DNA of 64,000 nt, taken from positions 1,298,600-1,362,599 of the forward strand of contig NZ_GL890985.1 of the NCBI RefSeq assembly GCF_000212815.1, written 5' to 3'. Of this stretch, positions 43,921 to 53,368 are shown in pieces. Under the pieces are notes generated by a model. It was not told the DNA's origin. It did not search any database and was given only the letters and a program-made list of their open reading frames with translations. Made by a program: the position numbers and the translations under genes. The stretch is from Streptococcus sanguinis SK49 (GTDB taxonomy: Bacteria > Bacillota > Bacilli > Lactobacillales > Streptococcaceae). Within the stretch, counting starts at the first letter, position 1, and every line of letters starts with the position of its first letter.

Positions 43921-46900
43921 TCACTTCTGGTTTTCAAAGATTGATGTTCTGAAATCTTTAGTCTGATCAAGGTAAGCTTTGAAGACTGCTTTTTTAAGCT
44001 TGTGGACAGCACTGTCATGTTCTGGTTTATAGCCACTCCAAGAATACCAATTATCATTGGCATCTTTGAGAACAGCTTCATCCATCAAGGTTTGCAACTC
44101 CTCAACAGTACTTATAGTCTTAGTAGCAAAACTTGTCCATGGTTGTCTTGTATCATCAAATGTGACTTTGTTTAGGCTGTCGAACTTGTTTTTACGTTCT
44201 TCATACATAGCCTTCTTAAACTCAGTCCAACTATTAAATTGACCGTTGAAGACCTTGCGTAAAACTAAGTCGTCTGTTACCAGACCTCTGGTCTTACCAT
44301 AGATACTGATTGTTTTCCCATTTTGCTTGGCATCATCTTCATATTGATTAGAGATGTAAGGGACCATACCATCTTTAAAGCCTTTGGCTGCCAGAAGTTC
44401 ATAAGCCATACGTCGACCCATAAGATCACCAGGCGTTCCTTTTTCACTGCTTAAAGCCGAATAAATTGGAGAGAAGAGTTTAATCGTATGGTAGCCATTT
44501 CTTTCAACGTCACCATTTTTGTACTCACGCGCTGAAAGAATATCATTTTCAATGAGACTGTCGAATGAGTTTAATTTTTGCGCATCCGCCATTGTAATAT
44601 TTTTTATCACATTCGTTGCGTAAACATCATTTCCATCAGCATCACGGACATATTTATTCTCGACTTTTCTCAGAGCGTTCACTTTCTGCACATCGGACAG
44701 ACGGTTCACGATTGACATCCCTTCTAGGTACTCCAACATATAAATGACATCAAACATGTTATGAACATAATTTTTCAGATCATCCGCATTTTGGAAACGT
44801 TTAGTTGGATCCAGGACTTGCAAACGAGATTTTTCAGTCGCATCATTCTTGTCATATTTGAGAATTGAGTTAACCGTGATTGTCGCATCATCTGGATGAT
44901 CCGGTGCTTGCAACAAGCCCTTGGCGAAGAATTCTGGACCAAGACCGCTTCTTCTTCCATATCCGCCTAAATAGATCTCATTATCAGAATCATGCGTCAT
45001 TTCATGGGTATAGGTAATGGCTCCGTCCTTGTCCAGCATCCGATAGCCCATGTAGTAAACACTATCACCAGTAGCATAGGCACCGTGCTTATTGTGTACA
45101 ACCTTGTTTCCAACCGGCCCAAAGAAATACTTCATAGCTGGATTAGAACTGTCAAATTGTGCCTCAGCTGTAGCCTTGCCGACAGTAGTATCATCTCCAA
45201 ACTTATAGGCATCATAGAGCAAGATATTTCGATAGAGCTTTTCACGGCCCTGCTCGTCTAATATTCTGTACCAATAATCATAATGGTCGCGTTGGCGTTT
45301 TGCGGTTTCCTGAGCATTATCCTCAACAAACTTATTGAGTTCTGCCCCTGCTCTGTGTTCATTATTTCTATATCTGTCATAGGCACCAAAGCCAAGACTG
45401 GATATAGTCGATATGACAAAGACCGATCTTTCAGGCATTGTCAGCAAAGGAAGGATCATATTTCGGTATTTCCAAGTGTCGCTGGTAATTCGATCATACA
45501 CCCCGATAGAATACTTGCTGCCAGCCTGCTCTTGCTTGACCCTTACCTCATCAATAGCAGATTTTTCTTCAACGATATAAGCCTTGGTTTGCTCTTTGAA
45601 CCATTGATTATTTGTTTTGTTTGGTAAAAATACCTCCCGGTAATTGGCAATTGTGCTAAACAAATCTTTTGTTCCGTTATTGTTTGCAAGGCTGATGCTA
45701 TAAGCATCTACGTTGTTCTTGGCCAGAAGATTGTTATAGCCTGATTTACCTAATTCAATGATCGTGTCTAGCGGTGATGCATTGCCCTTACCAAAGAAAT
45801 CCATGTGGTACATGACTAAGTCTTTGATATTCACGTCACCATAGTTAAAGTTGTACCAGCGCTCTAAATAGGTCAAACCTAGAAGCAAGGCTTCCTTGTT
45901 ACGTTTGATTTTATCAACGACATAACCATTAATCGTTTGATTTTCGCTGGCAATGACTGCATCGGCAGACAACAGTTTTTCCAGTGTATTTGCTAGATTT
46001 TCCTTCGTTTTGGCAAACTGCTCTTCTAAGTATAATTCCGTTAATGAAACTCCTGAAGAAATACCTAGAATGTTTCTGATAGCCTCTGACTGATAATCAA
46101 CCGCTCTCAAATCAGGCAAAACTTCATTGATGATCGAACCATGACTATGCAAGAATTGATTTGGCGTATAGATGAGACCTGTATCGCCCACACGATATTC
46201 TGCTAACTTACTAAAGTCAGATTGGTAGGTGAGATCTAGCTTTTCAGATGAATGATCCTTATAGTGAATCAAGAGCTTATTAGCTACTTCTTTATGTGAA
46301 GCAATATCTGTAATCACTTCGTTATCCTTCATCATGACTGCAGATAAGATTTCTTTTTCAAACAAAGCGCTATCTTCTTTTACCAGATTACCGTATTTGA
46401 CAATGGTTGCCTTATTATAAAACGGTAGCAATTTTTCAATATTCTTATATGCTAAAGCTCGACTGGCTTGATAGTCTTCAACCTTAGAAAAATCACTTTC
46501 TTTATTAGTGCTACTCAGCAAGGTTTCGACAGTCGGTACAGCAAGAGAGTTAATTTCAGATTTCTTACTTGCGATTTGAGAAGCATCAAGGATTGTTCCT
46601 CTCTCTTCGAGCGATTCCTTGGTGACAACCTCATCCTTTTCAAGAGTCACTTTGTAGACTCTGTTGTCCTTATTGCTATATGAGTCAGTTATCCTCATTC
46701 CTTTATAGTGATAGCCACTAATCGCATTCCCGTTCATAACATTGACATCACTAAGAACATTATGCAATCTTCCAGCACGACTCTCTTCGTTAGAGTCTTT
46801 ATCCCACAAGTAGCCAGCCACACCAGCAACACTTCCAAAGCGCTTCACGTTATTAATGTCACCCTCGGCGTAACTATTGCTGATAAGCGCATCTTTCTCG

Positions 46901-49485
46901 ACAAGACCTGCAAGACCGCCGACAGTTTGGTTTGTACTATCCGCATTTGACGAGATGGTAATCGTAGCTTTTGACTTATCAACTACTGCATTGATTCCAG
47001 TCAGTTGACCTACCAATCCTCCGATATTGTATGGAGACCTCGTTTCATAGGAGTTGACAATTCTTCCCTTGAAACTGCTGTTCGTAATCTTAGAATTATC
47101 AGCCTTCCACACCAAGCCACCAATGCCACGTTCACCAGCCAGAACACCGTCTACATGGACATTGTTAATCCTTGTTGCATTATTCGCTTCATTTGCAAGG
47201 GCTCCAATATCAGTTTTCCCTGAGATATTTACATCTTTAAGAGCCAGATTTTCTACAGTAGCAGCGCCCAAAATGTCAAATAAAGGCTTCTTCAAATTAT
47301 AAATAGTATAATGTTTTCCATCTTTACTACCAAAGAGTTTACCAGTAAATCTGCCCTTTATATAACTGCTAGCGCCATTTTCTAGCTCGACCTCGTTAGC
47401 ATTCAGACTAGCACCTAAATAATAGGTTCCTGCAAGATCATTATTTATAGCTTGAACCAAGTTACTAAAGGAAGTGAAGTTTGTGACTTCTTTCGCTGCC
47501 TTTTTAGCTAGATAGAAAGTAAAATTGTCCTCGTATTTATTGTCGACGTCCTGTTTTAATTTTTCAGCACTTGCTGTAATTTTATAAACCGGCTGACCAT
47601 CTTTCGTGCTATCGACTATTGAAGAAATGGGCAAGAAGACATCTTTAAATTTAGATGATTTCACCTTCACAAAATAATTCTCTTGATTGGTTGGAATGGC
47701 ATCCAGAGAAACGTGCTGCTTGTATTTTCCATCAGTTAGACTATACAGCTCTACATCAGATACATTTCTTAGCTCGAAATTCTTTTCTGGTTCTTGCTTC
47801 TGTTCTTTCGGTTCTTGAGCTTTTTCAGCAGGATTTTCCGCTTCTGACGCCGCTGGTTCGATGTTTCCAGTATATTCTTGCGGAGGTTCTACCTGCTCAG
47901 GCTCAACAATCGCTCCAGATTGAGTTCCTGTGTATTCAGGCGACGGGGTGACTTGTTCAGGTTCTACTACTGCACCTGCTTGAGTCCCCGTATACTCTGG
48001 TAAGGATGTAGCTTGTTCAGGTGACACTACTGAACCTGCTTGAACACCAGTGTATTCAGGCAATGGAGTAACTTGTTCGGGTGCCACTACTGCACCTGCT
48101 TGAACATCAGTGTATTCAGGTAATGGAGTAACTTGCTCAGGTTCTACTATTGCACCTGATTGAGTCCCCGTATACTCTGGTAAGGGAGCTACTTGTTCTG
48201 GCTCGACTACCGCGCCTGCTTGGGTTCCTGTGTGTTCTGGTAAGGGCGTCATTTGCGCAGGTTCTACTATTGCCCCGGATTGGACGCCTCCAATCTCTGG
48301 TTCAATTTGTTCAGGCTCAACGACGGCTCCAGATAGTGTACCTGAATACTCAGGCAAAGAAGGCACCTGCTCGGGCTCAACGATTGCACCGGATTGGACG
48401 CCTGTGTACTCTGGTAATGGTGCGACTTGCTCAGGTTGAACCAAGTTAGAAGCTACTGGTTTGTCGCTAGGCGCGTCAAGTTTTTTAGTCCCTTTTTCCA
48501 CTATTTTAGGAGTCGCTTCCTCTATTTTTGTCGAAAGAACTTCCCTAGAAACTTCCGAATTATCTACAGTGAAAATCCGAACGACTTCGATTTTATGGCC
48601 TGGTTTGCCTTCTTGTTTTACTCTTACAGTACCTTCAGCTAAATCAGGATTCTCTTGTATTTGTTCTTCATAGGCTATCTCAGTTTCAACGGCCTCTTCT
48701 TTGTATAATAGTTCTGGTTTAGTTACTCGGCCAGACAAGACTTCATCTTGAGGCTCAATTGTATTGACGCCAACCGTTTGATTTTTCAATCCATTCTTAT
48801 CAAAAGAAACAGAATAATCTAGCTTCTTATTTTGGTTTAAAACTTCTTTATCTAGATTAGCATTTTGCTGACTATCAAGAATCTTATTGTCTAATAATTT
48901 CTTAATCGATTCATCTTTTATGTAACCAACATAGGTATAGCCAGAGATTTCACTTGGTGACGGCAGACCTTCCCCAGCCGACACTTGATATTCCGCATTA
49001 TACTGTAGCAAGATCCCATTTTCCAGCGCATCGACAGATAGTATCAAACCTCCTCCGACACTAGCCCCCACCAAAACAGTCAGTAGGAACTTGCTTTTAA
49101 CCTTTCTTTTGGACACAACAAAAACAACCAATCCTATCGTCGTTAACAGACCAGCCGTCATCATAGTATTGGAATTGTTACTATCGCCTGTATTCGGTAA
49201 GGTTGTTGATCCAGTATTTGAGTTTAACCTGTAGACAAGATAGTAAGTCTCCTGATCGCCTTCAGGCATTTTAGGAAATCCACTTACAATCAACTCCTTT
49301 TCTTGCGGAGTTATTTCAGTATCTGTCACGTATTTATAGTGTACATTCAACTTTTCCTGTGCTTGAACAGAGTCAACCCCAACGATAGACACAAAAAATA
49401 AATTAGAAATAGCAGCCGAAACAAGCCCGACAGCTAATTTCCTAAAAGCAAACCGAGTTTGCTTCTCCCCAAAAAACTTTTTCAT
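43921..49485 (-). CDS. iga: IgA1 protease-type zinc metalloprotease (M26 family)
   Basis: An 1854-residue surface protease from the ATG at 49485. The order is: YSIRK-like signal (RFAFRKLAVGLVSAA, 11-25); an unusual N-terminal sortase motif LPNTG (96-100) followed by two hydrophobic helices; a G5 domain (about 235-320); ten tandem repeats of about 20 residues (VEPEQVxPLPEYTG, about 345-545); a GLUG/beta-helix-like region; and the M26 catalytic domain with HEMTH at 1494-1498. Ten such repeats were described in the S. sanguinis IgA1 protease, which cleaves human IgA1 in the hinge. ZmpB-type activity is the alternative. It is a single-gene unit. Confidence 0.88.
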   Translation of the reverse strand: MKKFFGEKQTRFAFRKLAVGLVSAAISNLFFVSIVGVDSVQAQEKLNVHYKYVTDTEITPQEKELIVSGFPKMPEGDQETYYLVYRLNSNTGSTTLPNTGDSNNSNTMMTAGLLTTIGLVVFVVSKRKVKSKFLLTVLVGASVGGGLILSVDALENGILLQYNAEYQVSAGEGLPSPSEISGYTYVGYIKDESIKKLLDNKILDSQQNANLDKEVLNQNKKLDYSVSFDKNGLKNQTVGVNTIEPQDEVLSGRVTKPELLYKEEAVETEIAYEEQIQENPDLAEGTVRVKQEGKPGHKIEVVRIFTVDNSEVSREVLSTKIEEATPKIVEKGTKKLDAPSDKPVASNLVQPEQVAPLPEYTGVQSGAIVEPEQVPSLPEYSGTLSGAVVEPEQIEPEIGGVQSGAIVEPAQMTPLPEHTGTQAGAVVEPEQVAPLPEYTGTQSGAIVEPEQVTPLPEYTDVQAGAVVAPEQVTPLPEYTGVQAGSVVSPEQATSLPEYTGTQAGAVVEPEQVTPSPEYTGTQSGAIVEPEQVEPPQEYTGNIEPAASEAENPAEKAQEPKEQKQEPEKNFELRNVSDVELYSLTDGKYKQHVSLDAIPTNQENYFVKVKSSKFKDVFLPISSIVDSTKDGQPVYKITASAEKLKQDVDNKYEDNFTFYLAKKAAKEVTNFTSFSNLVQAINNDLAGTYYLGASLNANEVELENGASSYIKGRFTGKLFGSKDGKHYTIYNLKKPLFDILGAATVENLALKDVNISGKTDIGALANEANNATRINNVHVDGVLAGERGIGGLVWKADNSKITNSSFKGRIVNSYETRSPYNIGGLVGQLTGINAVVDKSKATITISSNADSTNQTVGGLAGLVEKDALISNSYAEGDINNVKRFGSVAGVAGYLWDKDSNEESRAGRLHNVLSDVNVMNGNAISGYHYKGMRITDSYSNKDNRVYKVTLEKDEVVTKESLEERGTILDASQIASKKSEINSLAVPTVETLLSSTNKESDFSKVEDYQASRALAYKNIEKLLPFYNKATIVKYGNLVKEDSALFEKEILSAVMMKDNEVITDIASHKEVANKLLIHYKDHSSEKLDLTYQSDFSKLAEYRVGDTGLIYTPNQFLHSHGSIINEVLPDLRAVDYQSEAIRNILGISSGVSLTELYLEEQFAKTKENLANTLEKLLSADAVIASENQTINGYVVDKIKRNKEALLLGLTYLERWYNFNYGDVNIKDLVMYHMDFFGKGNASPLDTIIELGKSGYNNLLAKNNVDAYSISLANNNGTKDLFSTIANYREVFLPNKTNNQWFKEQTKAYIVEEKSAIDEVRVKQEQAGSKYSIGVYDRITSDTWKYRNMILPLLTMPERSVFVISTISSLGFGAYDRYRNNEHRAGAELNKFVEDNAQETAKRQRDHYDYWYRILDEQGREKLYRNILLYDAYKFGDDTTVGKATAEAQFDSSNPAMKYFFGPVGNKVVHNKHGAYATGDSVYYMGYRMLDKDGAITYTHEMTHDSDNEIYLGGYGRRSGLGPEFFAKGLLQAPDHPDDATITVNSILKYDKNDATEKSRLQVLDPTKRFQNADDLKNYVHNMFDVIYMLEYLEGMSIVNRLSDVQKVNALRKVENKYVRDADGNDVYATNVIKNITMADAQKLNSFDSLIENDILSAREYKNGDVERNGYHTIKLFSPIYSALSSEKGTPGDLMGRRMAYELLAAKGFKDGMVPYISNQYEDDAKQNGKTISIYGKTRGLVTDDLVLRKVFNGQFNSWTEFKKAMYEERKNKFDSLNKVTFDDTRQPWTSFATKTISTVEELQTLMDEAVLKDANDNWYSWSGYKPEHDSAVHKLKKAVFKAYLDQTKDFRTSIFENQK
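44992..45006 (-). other. HEMTH zinc-binding site
   Basis: Codes for HEMTH, the two His ligands and catalytic Glu of the M26 protease. The flanking THEMTHDSDNEIYLGGYG is intact, so the enzyme should be active. Confidence 0.9.
47868..48446 (-). repeat. Ten tandem 60-bp repeats in the M26 protease gene
   Basis: Each unit codes for about A(I/V)VEPEQVxPLPEYTGxQSG. Ten units are counted; the third is two residues shorter and the first and last are degenerate. The array lies between the G5 and catalytic regions and is prone to copy-number change. Confidence 0.9.
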
Positions 49486-49727
49486 TAAAATCCCTTTCAA
49501 ATTATTCTAAAAAGAATAACAAATCCTTTACTTTAAACCAGAGAATGAGCAACAGTAAGCCATTGCATTCATTCATCTGAATCCCCCTAACAAAAATCTC
49601 CTAATCAACAATCTCATATAACTTTTATCTTATTCATAATATCTCCTAAACCTCAATAATCTGTCTCAATTATATCATACAATCCTATTTTTTGTTAGCG
49701 CTTTAACATAAAAATGATTTTGGATAC

Positions 49728-49757
49728 AAACAACCAAGTCTTTCGACTTGGTTGTTT
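49728..49757. terminator. Probable original rplL terminator, now 10 kb from rplL
   Basis: Perfect 13-bp arms AAACAACCAAGTC (49728-49740) and GACTTGGTTGTTT (49745-49757), four-base loop. It lies just outside the left attachment repeat, on the side where chromosome downstream of rplL would resume. I infer that it ended the rplJ-rplL transcript before the element arrived. Confidence 0.7.
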
Positions 49758-49770
49758 TCTATGATTGGAA

Positions 49771-49798
49771 ACTCTATTATTTAAGAGTAACTGAAGCG
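49771..49798. repeat. Left attachment repeat
   Basis: Copy of the rplL 3' end (codons for ASVTLK and stop on the minus strand), identical over 28 bases to 60006-60033 and diverging at both ends. Confidence 0.9.
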
Positions 49799-49831
49799 TC
49801 GTTGCTTTAATTGTTCTCATACAGCTATTTT

Positions 49832-51043
49832 TTACTTAGTTCCTCCACTTGGCGGGATTGTGGCGGGATTTGCAGTTAGTCCGAGCTCTCCTAACACCTC
49901 TGTTATTTCAGCACCGCCAGTAACAATCTGTCTATCATAGAAATGAGAATAGGTGTTTAGTGTTGTAGCTTTGTCCGTTCTTCCTGAACGAGCCGAGACA
50001 TACAAAACATCTTTTTTTAGAACGTTTATCATGAATGAATCATGACTATGACGTAGACCTTTCCCAGTAATAACAGGAACCTTAGCCGCTAGTGCATGCC
50101 TTTTTAACATTCGACTTAAGGTAGATTTGTTCATTTGAGAGTTAAACCGTGCTAACACGAAATTATCTTCTCTATTATACACTTGTACAGTTCTCCAATT
50201 TTGCAACACTTTAACAGTTTCGTCATCTATTTCTAAGAAACGCATTCCTGCCCTAGTTTTTGTCTGCTCTTTTCGAACGTATTTCCCATTCCCTTGATAT
50301 TCTAGGGTAGACTGAATATGAATAACTTTATTTTTAAGATCTATGTCTGATCACTTTAAACTAAGACCCTCAGAGACTCGCATCCCCGTCATAAAATAAA
50401 GCCAGATAGCCGTATAAAACTGCCTCTCTTCATAAACTGTCTGATCAAAAGTTTTTAATACCTTTTCAAGTTCCTCTACAGTCCAAAATTCAGTTTTCGG
50501 TTTTTCTCCTTTAGGATTGTCTAACTTTCGACAAAGATTATTCTCAATGTATTCCAAGCGTTCTGCATAATTTAAGCACTTCTTCAGTTTACACCAAAGT
50601 CCTTTTGCGTAGTTTGGAGAGTAGTCTTCCATTAAAGATAATCTAAAATCTTCACATTCCCGAACATTGATTTCAGACAATTTCTTGTCAGCAAAAACTT
50701 CAATAAAAGTCTTATACTGAGGATAAGCTGTTTGAAAGGTTACGGACTGAACAGTTTTCTTATAATAAGGCAAATAAACATCTTCCATAAATTTTGAAAA
50801 TGGAATATCTAATTGTGGTCTTTTTGCACTAACACTAGCTATTTTAGCATTGTATTCAGTTCTTATCCTACAGACTTCGTCAAAGGCTTGCTTTTCTGTT
50901 TTAAAATCAATTCCAAATTGATCTTTATAAGATTTAACCCTAAACCTCCTTCGGTCACCCGTAGTTGGATCTACACTGAATTCAACCTCATAGTAAATTT
51001 TTCCTTTCTTATTTCGACTTACGCATTTATATTTTTTACTCAT
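49832..51043 (-). pseudogene. int: Tyrosine integrase with one internal stop codon
   Basis: A site-specific recombinase of about 403 codons. An N-terminal AP2-like arm domain and SAM-like core precede the catalytic domain with the first Arg in TGMRVSEGLSLK and GLRHSH near the C-terminus, then the Tyr in LNTYSHFYD. A TGA at 50351-50353 interrupts the frame after LSLK; the frame continues at once as SDIDLKNKVIHIQ. The family has Trp there (LKWSDID), so a TGG-to-TGA change is the simplest reading. All else looks intact. Without read-through, recombination is abolished. Confidence 0.88.
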
Positions 51044-51287
51044 TTTGTTCCTTTCTTTCAGAAAGCAACTTAAAGCCGAGTAATTCTTCTACAATATACT
51101 TAGGAGCTAAATTAAGACGTGAATTATCAAATGGTGATTTACTTAATTCTACCACATTATTTGATAAAGCTCTAGATTCTTCAAATTTTCGAACAGCAAT
51201 TAACTTTGCTTGTCTTATAATATCCCGTGCCGTATGTTCAGGAAAACCTAATTTCATTAATTCTGTATGATTTATTGTTTGCATCAT
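51036..51287 (-). CDS. DUF3173 family protein (putative excisionase-like partner of the integrase)
   Basis: An 83-residue protein with a helix-turn-helix-like first half (LMKLGFPEHTARDIIRQAK). DUF3173 genes regularly sit just upstream of integrases in streptococcal integrative elements. The stop overlaps the integrase start by eight bases, so the two were translated together. A role as a recombination directionality factor is plausible but unproven. Confidence 0.8.
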   Translation of the reverse strand: MMQTINHTELMKLGFPEHTARDIIRQAKLIAVRKFEESRALSNNVVELSKSPFDNSRLNLAPKYIVEELLGFKLLSERKEQNE

Positions 51288-51620
51288 CTCTTCTTTCTAC
51301 TTTTTATTGCATAGATTTCAATCTTTTGATTAAGCTTAGAATGGTTCAACAAGTTAGATCATTAACAAAAAGTCATAAACTACTTTTCTATAAAATAATT
51401 GTACATAGCATAATAGTCAAATTTCATCTATATTTTCGAAATGATAAAGTAAAGGTATCTTGTAAAGTCGTAGGGCTCTATGGCGCTAGATGTCGTTTTA
51501 CAAATTGGCAAGAGACCTGTTTTAGTTCAAATTTTATCAAAGCATGTGGGATATGCCGGACATCATATTGGAAATGAAATCACTAAAATAAGGAATCCAT
51601 TCAAGACAAAGAAGTAAACA
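51288..51620. other. Non-coding stretch between DUF3173 gene and IS110 remnant
   Basis: No intact gene. The part next to the degraded IS110 transposase would correspond to the non-coding left end, where IS110 elements carry their bridge RNA. I could not fold or match one by eye. Confidence 0.35.
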
Positions 51621-52309
51621 TGATATGGATAAGTTTTAGGAATTGATGTGAGTAAAGCAAACTCTGAAGTAGCTATTCTTATCAACGGACAAAATATACA
51701 TGGTTACTACTCTATGCCCAATGGTACGATTGGATTTAATCACCTACTGAAAGACCTGAAAACAGAGCAACACAACAGATATTATATTCCAAGCTACGGG
51801 TGTCTATTCTCACCGTCCTCAAGCATTTCTAGATAATAATGGATACGCTTATATACGTCTTAACCTTCTGGAAGCTAAAAACAGTTGAATAGTCTGCGAG
51901 CACGGAAAATAGATAAAATTGATGTAGACAAATTAGCTTCCTCACAAATTTGTCTTAAATCGTAAAACAACTTATAGTGACCCCAGCCGATTCTATCAGA
52001 ATCTGACAGAAGATATCGTAAGGCCTAAGAAAATAGGTTACACAAGGTTCTTCAAGTTTCCTTCCCAGAAATCGAGAGCTTGCTCTCTATACCTACAGGA
52101 TAGCAATATTGGAATCTCTTGACGGTCTTCCCAACCAAACAATATCTTTATTAATATTGATCTCAAACACTTTTAATCTGGTGATTATCTGGCACAGGAA
52201 CATATTACCAAGCGTAGTAATCCTTACACTAGAAAAATCCTATATAAATATATTCATAACATCGCTTCAGCTAGTCACACCAATCCATATCACATTGCAG
52301 ACTTCTATG

Positions 52310-53010
52310 AGAATCAAAACCACCAGTGTAAACTGGTGGTTTATTCTGCGGCTGTAAGCCGCTTCTACCGGTCAGGGGTAAAAGCCCGCCGAAATAGCTT
52401 CCTCGCGCACCACTTTCCCGAGCAGGTACTTAAGCACCTTGACTTACTTTCTCCTATTCATTTCGCCAGTAAACGGATCTACTGCCTCGAATAAAGTAAG
52501 CTGGTCTGCTACTCTGTCTTCTTGTAATTGATTTTGAATATATTCAGCTATCACTTTCTGATTACGGCCTACCGTATCTACATAATAGCCTCTGCACCAA
52601 AACTTTCGATTCTCATATTTGTATTTTAAATTCGCATGCTTATCAAAAATCATCAAGCTGCTATTTCCCTTTAAATATCCCATGAAAGCCGAAACACTGA
52701 GTTTGGGCGGGATACTGACAAGCATATGAATATGATCGAAACAAGCATTGGCTTAATGTATGGTCACACCTTTTCTCTCACATAAGTCACGTATGATTTT
52801 TCCGATACTAGCTTTATATCTGCCGTAAATGATTTGACGACGATACTTTGGTATATGATAAACTTTCATTAGCCTCTCTCATGAGATATCTCCTTTGTGA
52901 TGTTTAGTAGTGGCGGGGAAACCACTTCTATCTTATCAGTTTAGGAGGTTCTTTTCTTACCACGCTAAAAGCTATCCGGAACCACTAGCATAGCTAGTGG
53001 TTTTCAAGAG
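52310..53010 (-). mobile_element. IS200-like insertion sequence, inactive, nested in the IS110 remnant
   Basis: About 0.7 kb with no inverted terminal repeats but a subterminal hairpin at each end, as in the IS200/IS605 family: AAACCACCAGT/ACTGGTGGTTT (52317-52342) and AACCACTAGC/GCTAGTGGTT (52980-53002). It carries one tnpA relic and no tnpB. A G+C-rich, palindromic stretch (GCGGCT/AGCCGC) at 52346-52440 follows the gene. Confidence 0.82.
52444..52882 (-). pseudogene. IS200-type tnpA (Y1 HUH transposase), doubly broken
   Basis: The start MREANESLSYTK at 52882 has AAAGGAG upstream. About ten codons that family members carry there are missing, and the reading shifts frame to IPKYRRQIIYGRYK. 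Further on a TAA replaces a codon (GVTIH-stop-ANACFDHIHML, 52753-52755). The HUH-like motif DHIHML and the region FWCRGYYVDTVG holding the catalytic Tyr remain. The last 93 residues are open. The element cannot move by itself. Confidence 0.82.
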
Positions 53011-53137
53011 ACAACAAAGAAGACAATCGCAGACGACTTTAACTAAGCCACATGCGATTGTCTTAATACATCAACTCATCAGGATAATGTATTACCTTGT
53101 AATGCATAACAAACTTTACAACTATACTTCAACTTAA

Positions 53138-53368
53138 AATCATTAAAGTCAACTATGCCCTATCATTGTAACAGCTCGTTTCAAAAGATGTCAGATGAGG
53201 TGTATCTTTAGTGTACCAAAATTTTCAAAAAACAGCTCGAACTCATCCTTAAAATATTACCTTAATACTCAATGAGAATATATTTTGAACTGGAAATCCG
53301 CATTACCCTTGACAAATAGTAGAAAAGAATCTAAATATTTCTCTTATTTATGTATACATAGAAAAAAT
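53138..53368. other. Intergenic tail between IS110 remnant and adhesin gene
   Basis: AT-rich, no gene seen. The string ATACTCAATGAGAATAT near 53262 resembles flank debris common beside streptococcal insertion sequences. No strong terminator for the adhesin was recognised. Confidence 0.35.

Larger units (their letters stand above)
51620..53137 (+). pseudogene. IS110-family transposase remnant split by an IS200-like element
   Basis: Pieces of a DEDD transposase on the plus strand are readable in several frames. They include GIDVSKANSEVAIL (from 51640), DKIDVDKLAS (about 51905), and SNPYTRKILYKYIHN then NPYHIADFYEN (about 52210-52315). After the IS200-like insertion the same gene resumes with TKPHAIVLIHQLIRIMYYLV and ends with TAA at 53135-53137. 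Several stops and frameshifts show old decay. Confidence 0.8.

Noticed and set aside
43830..44081. 83-codon open frame overlapping the 3' end of the M26 protease
   Set aside because: It lies mostly antiphase inside the protease gene, has no ribosome site and reads as a shadow.
47655..48673. Plus-strand frames opposite the protease repeats
   Set aside because: They are antisense images of the repeat units without ribosome sites.
51227..51577. 116-codon plus-strand frame before the IS110 remnant
   Set aside because: It overlaps the DUF3173 gene antisense, with no ribosome site and no recognised family.
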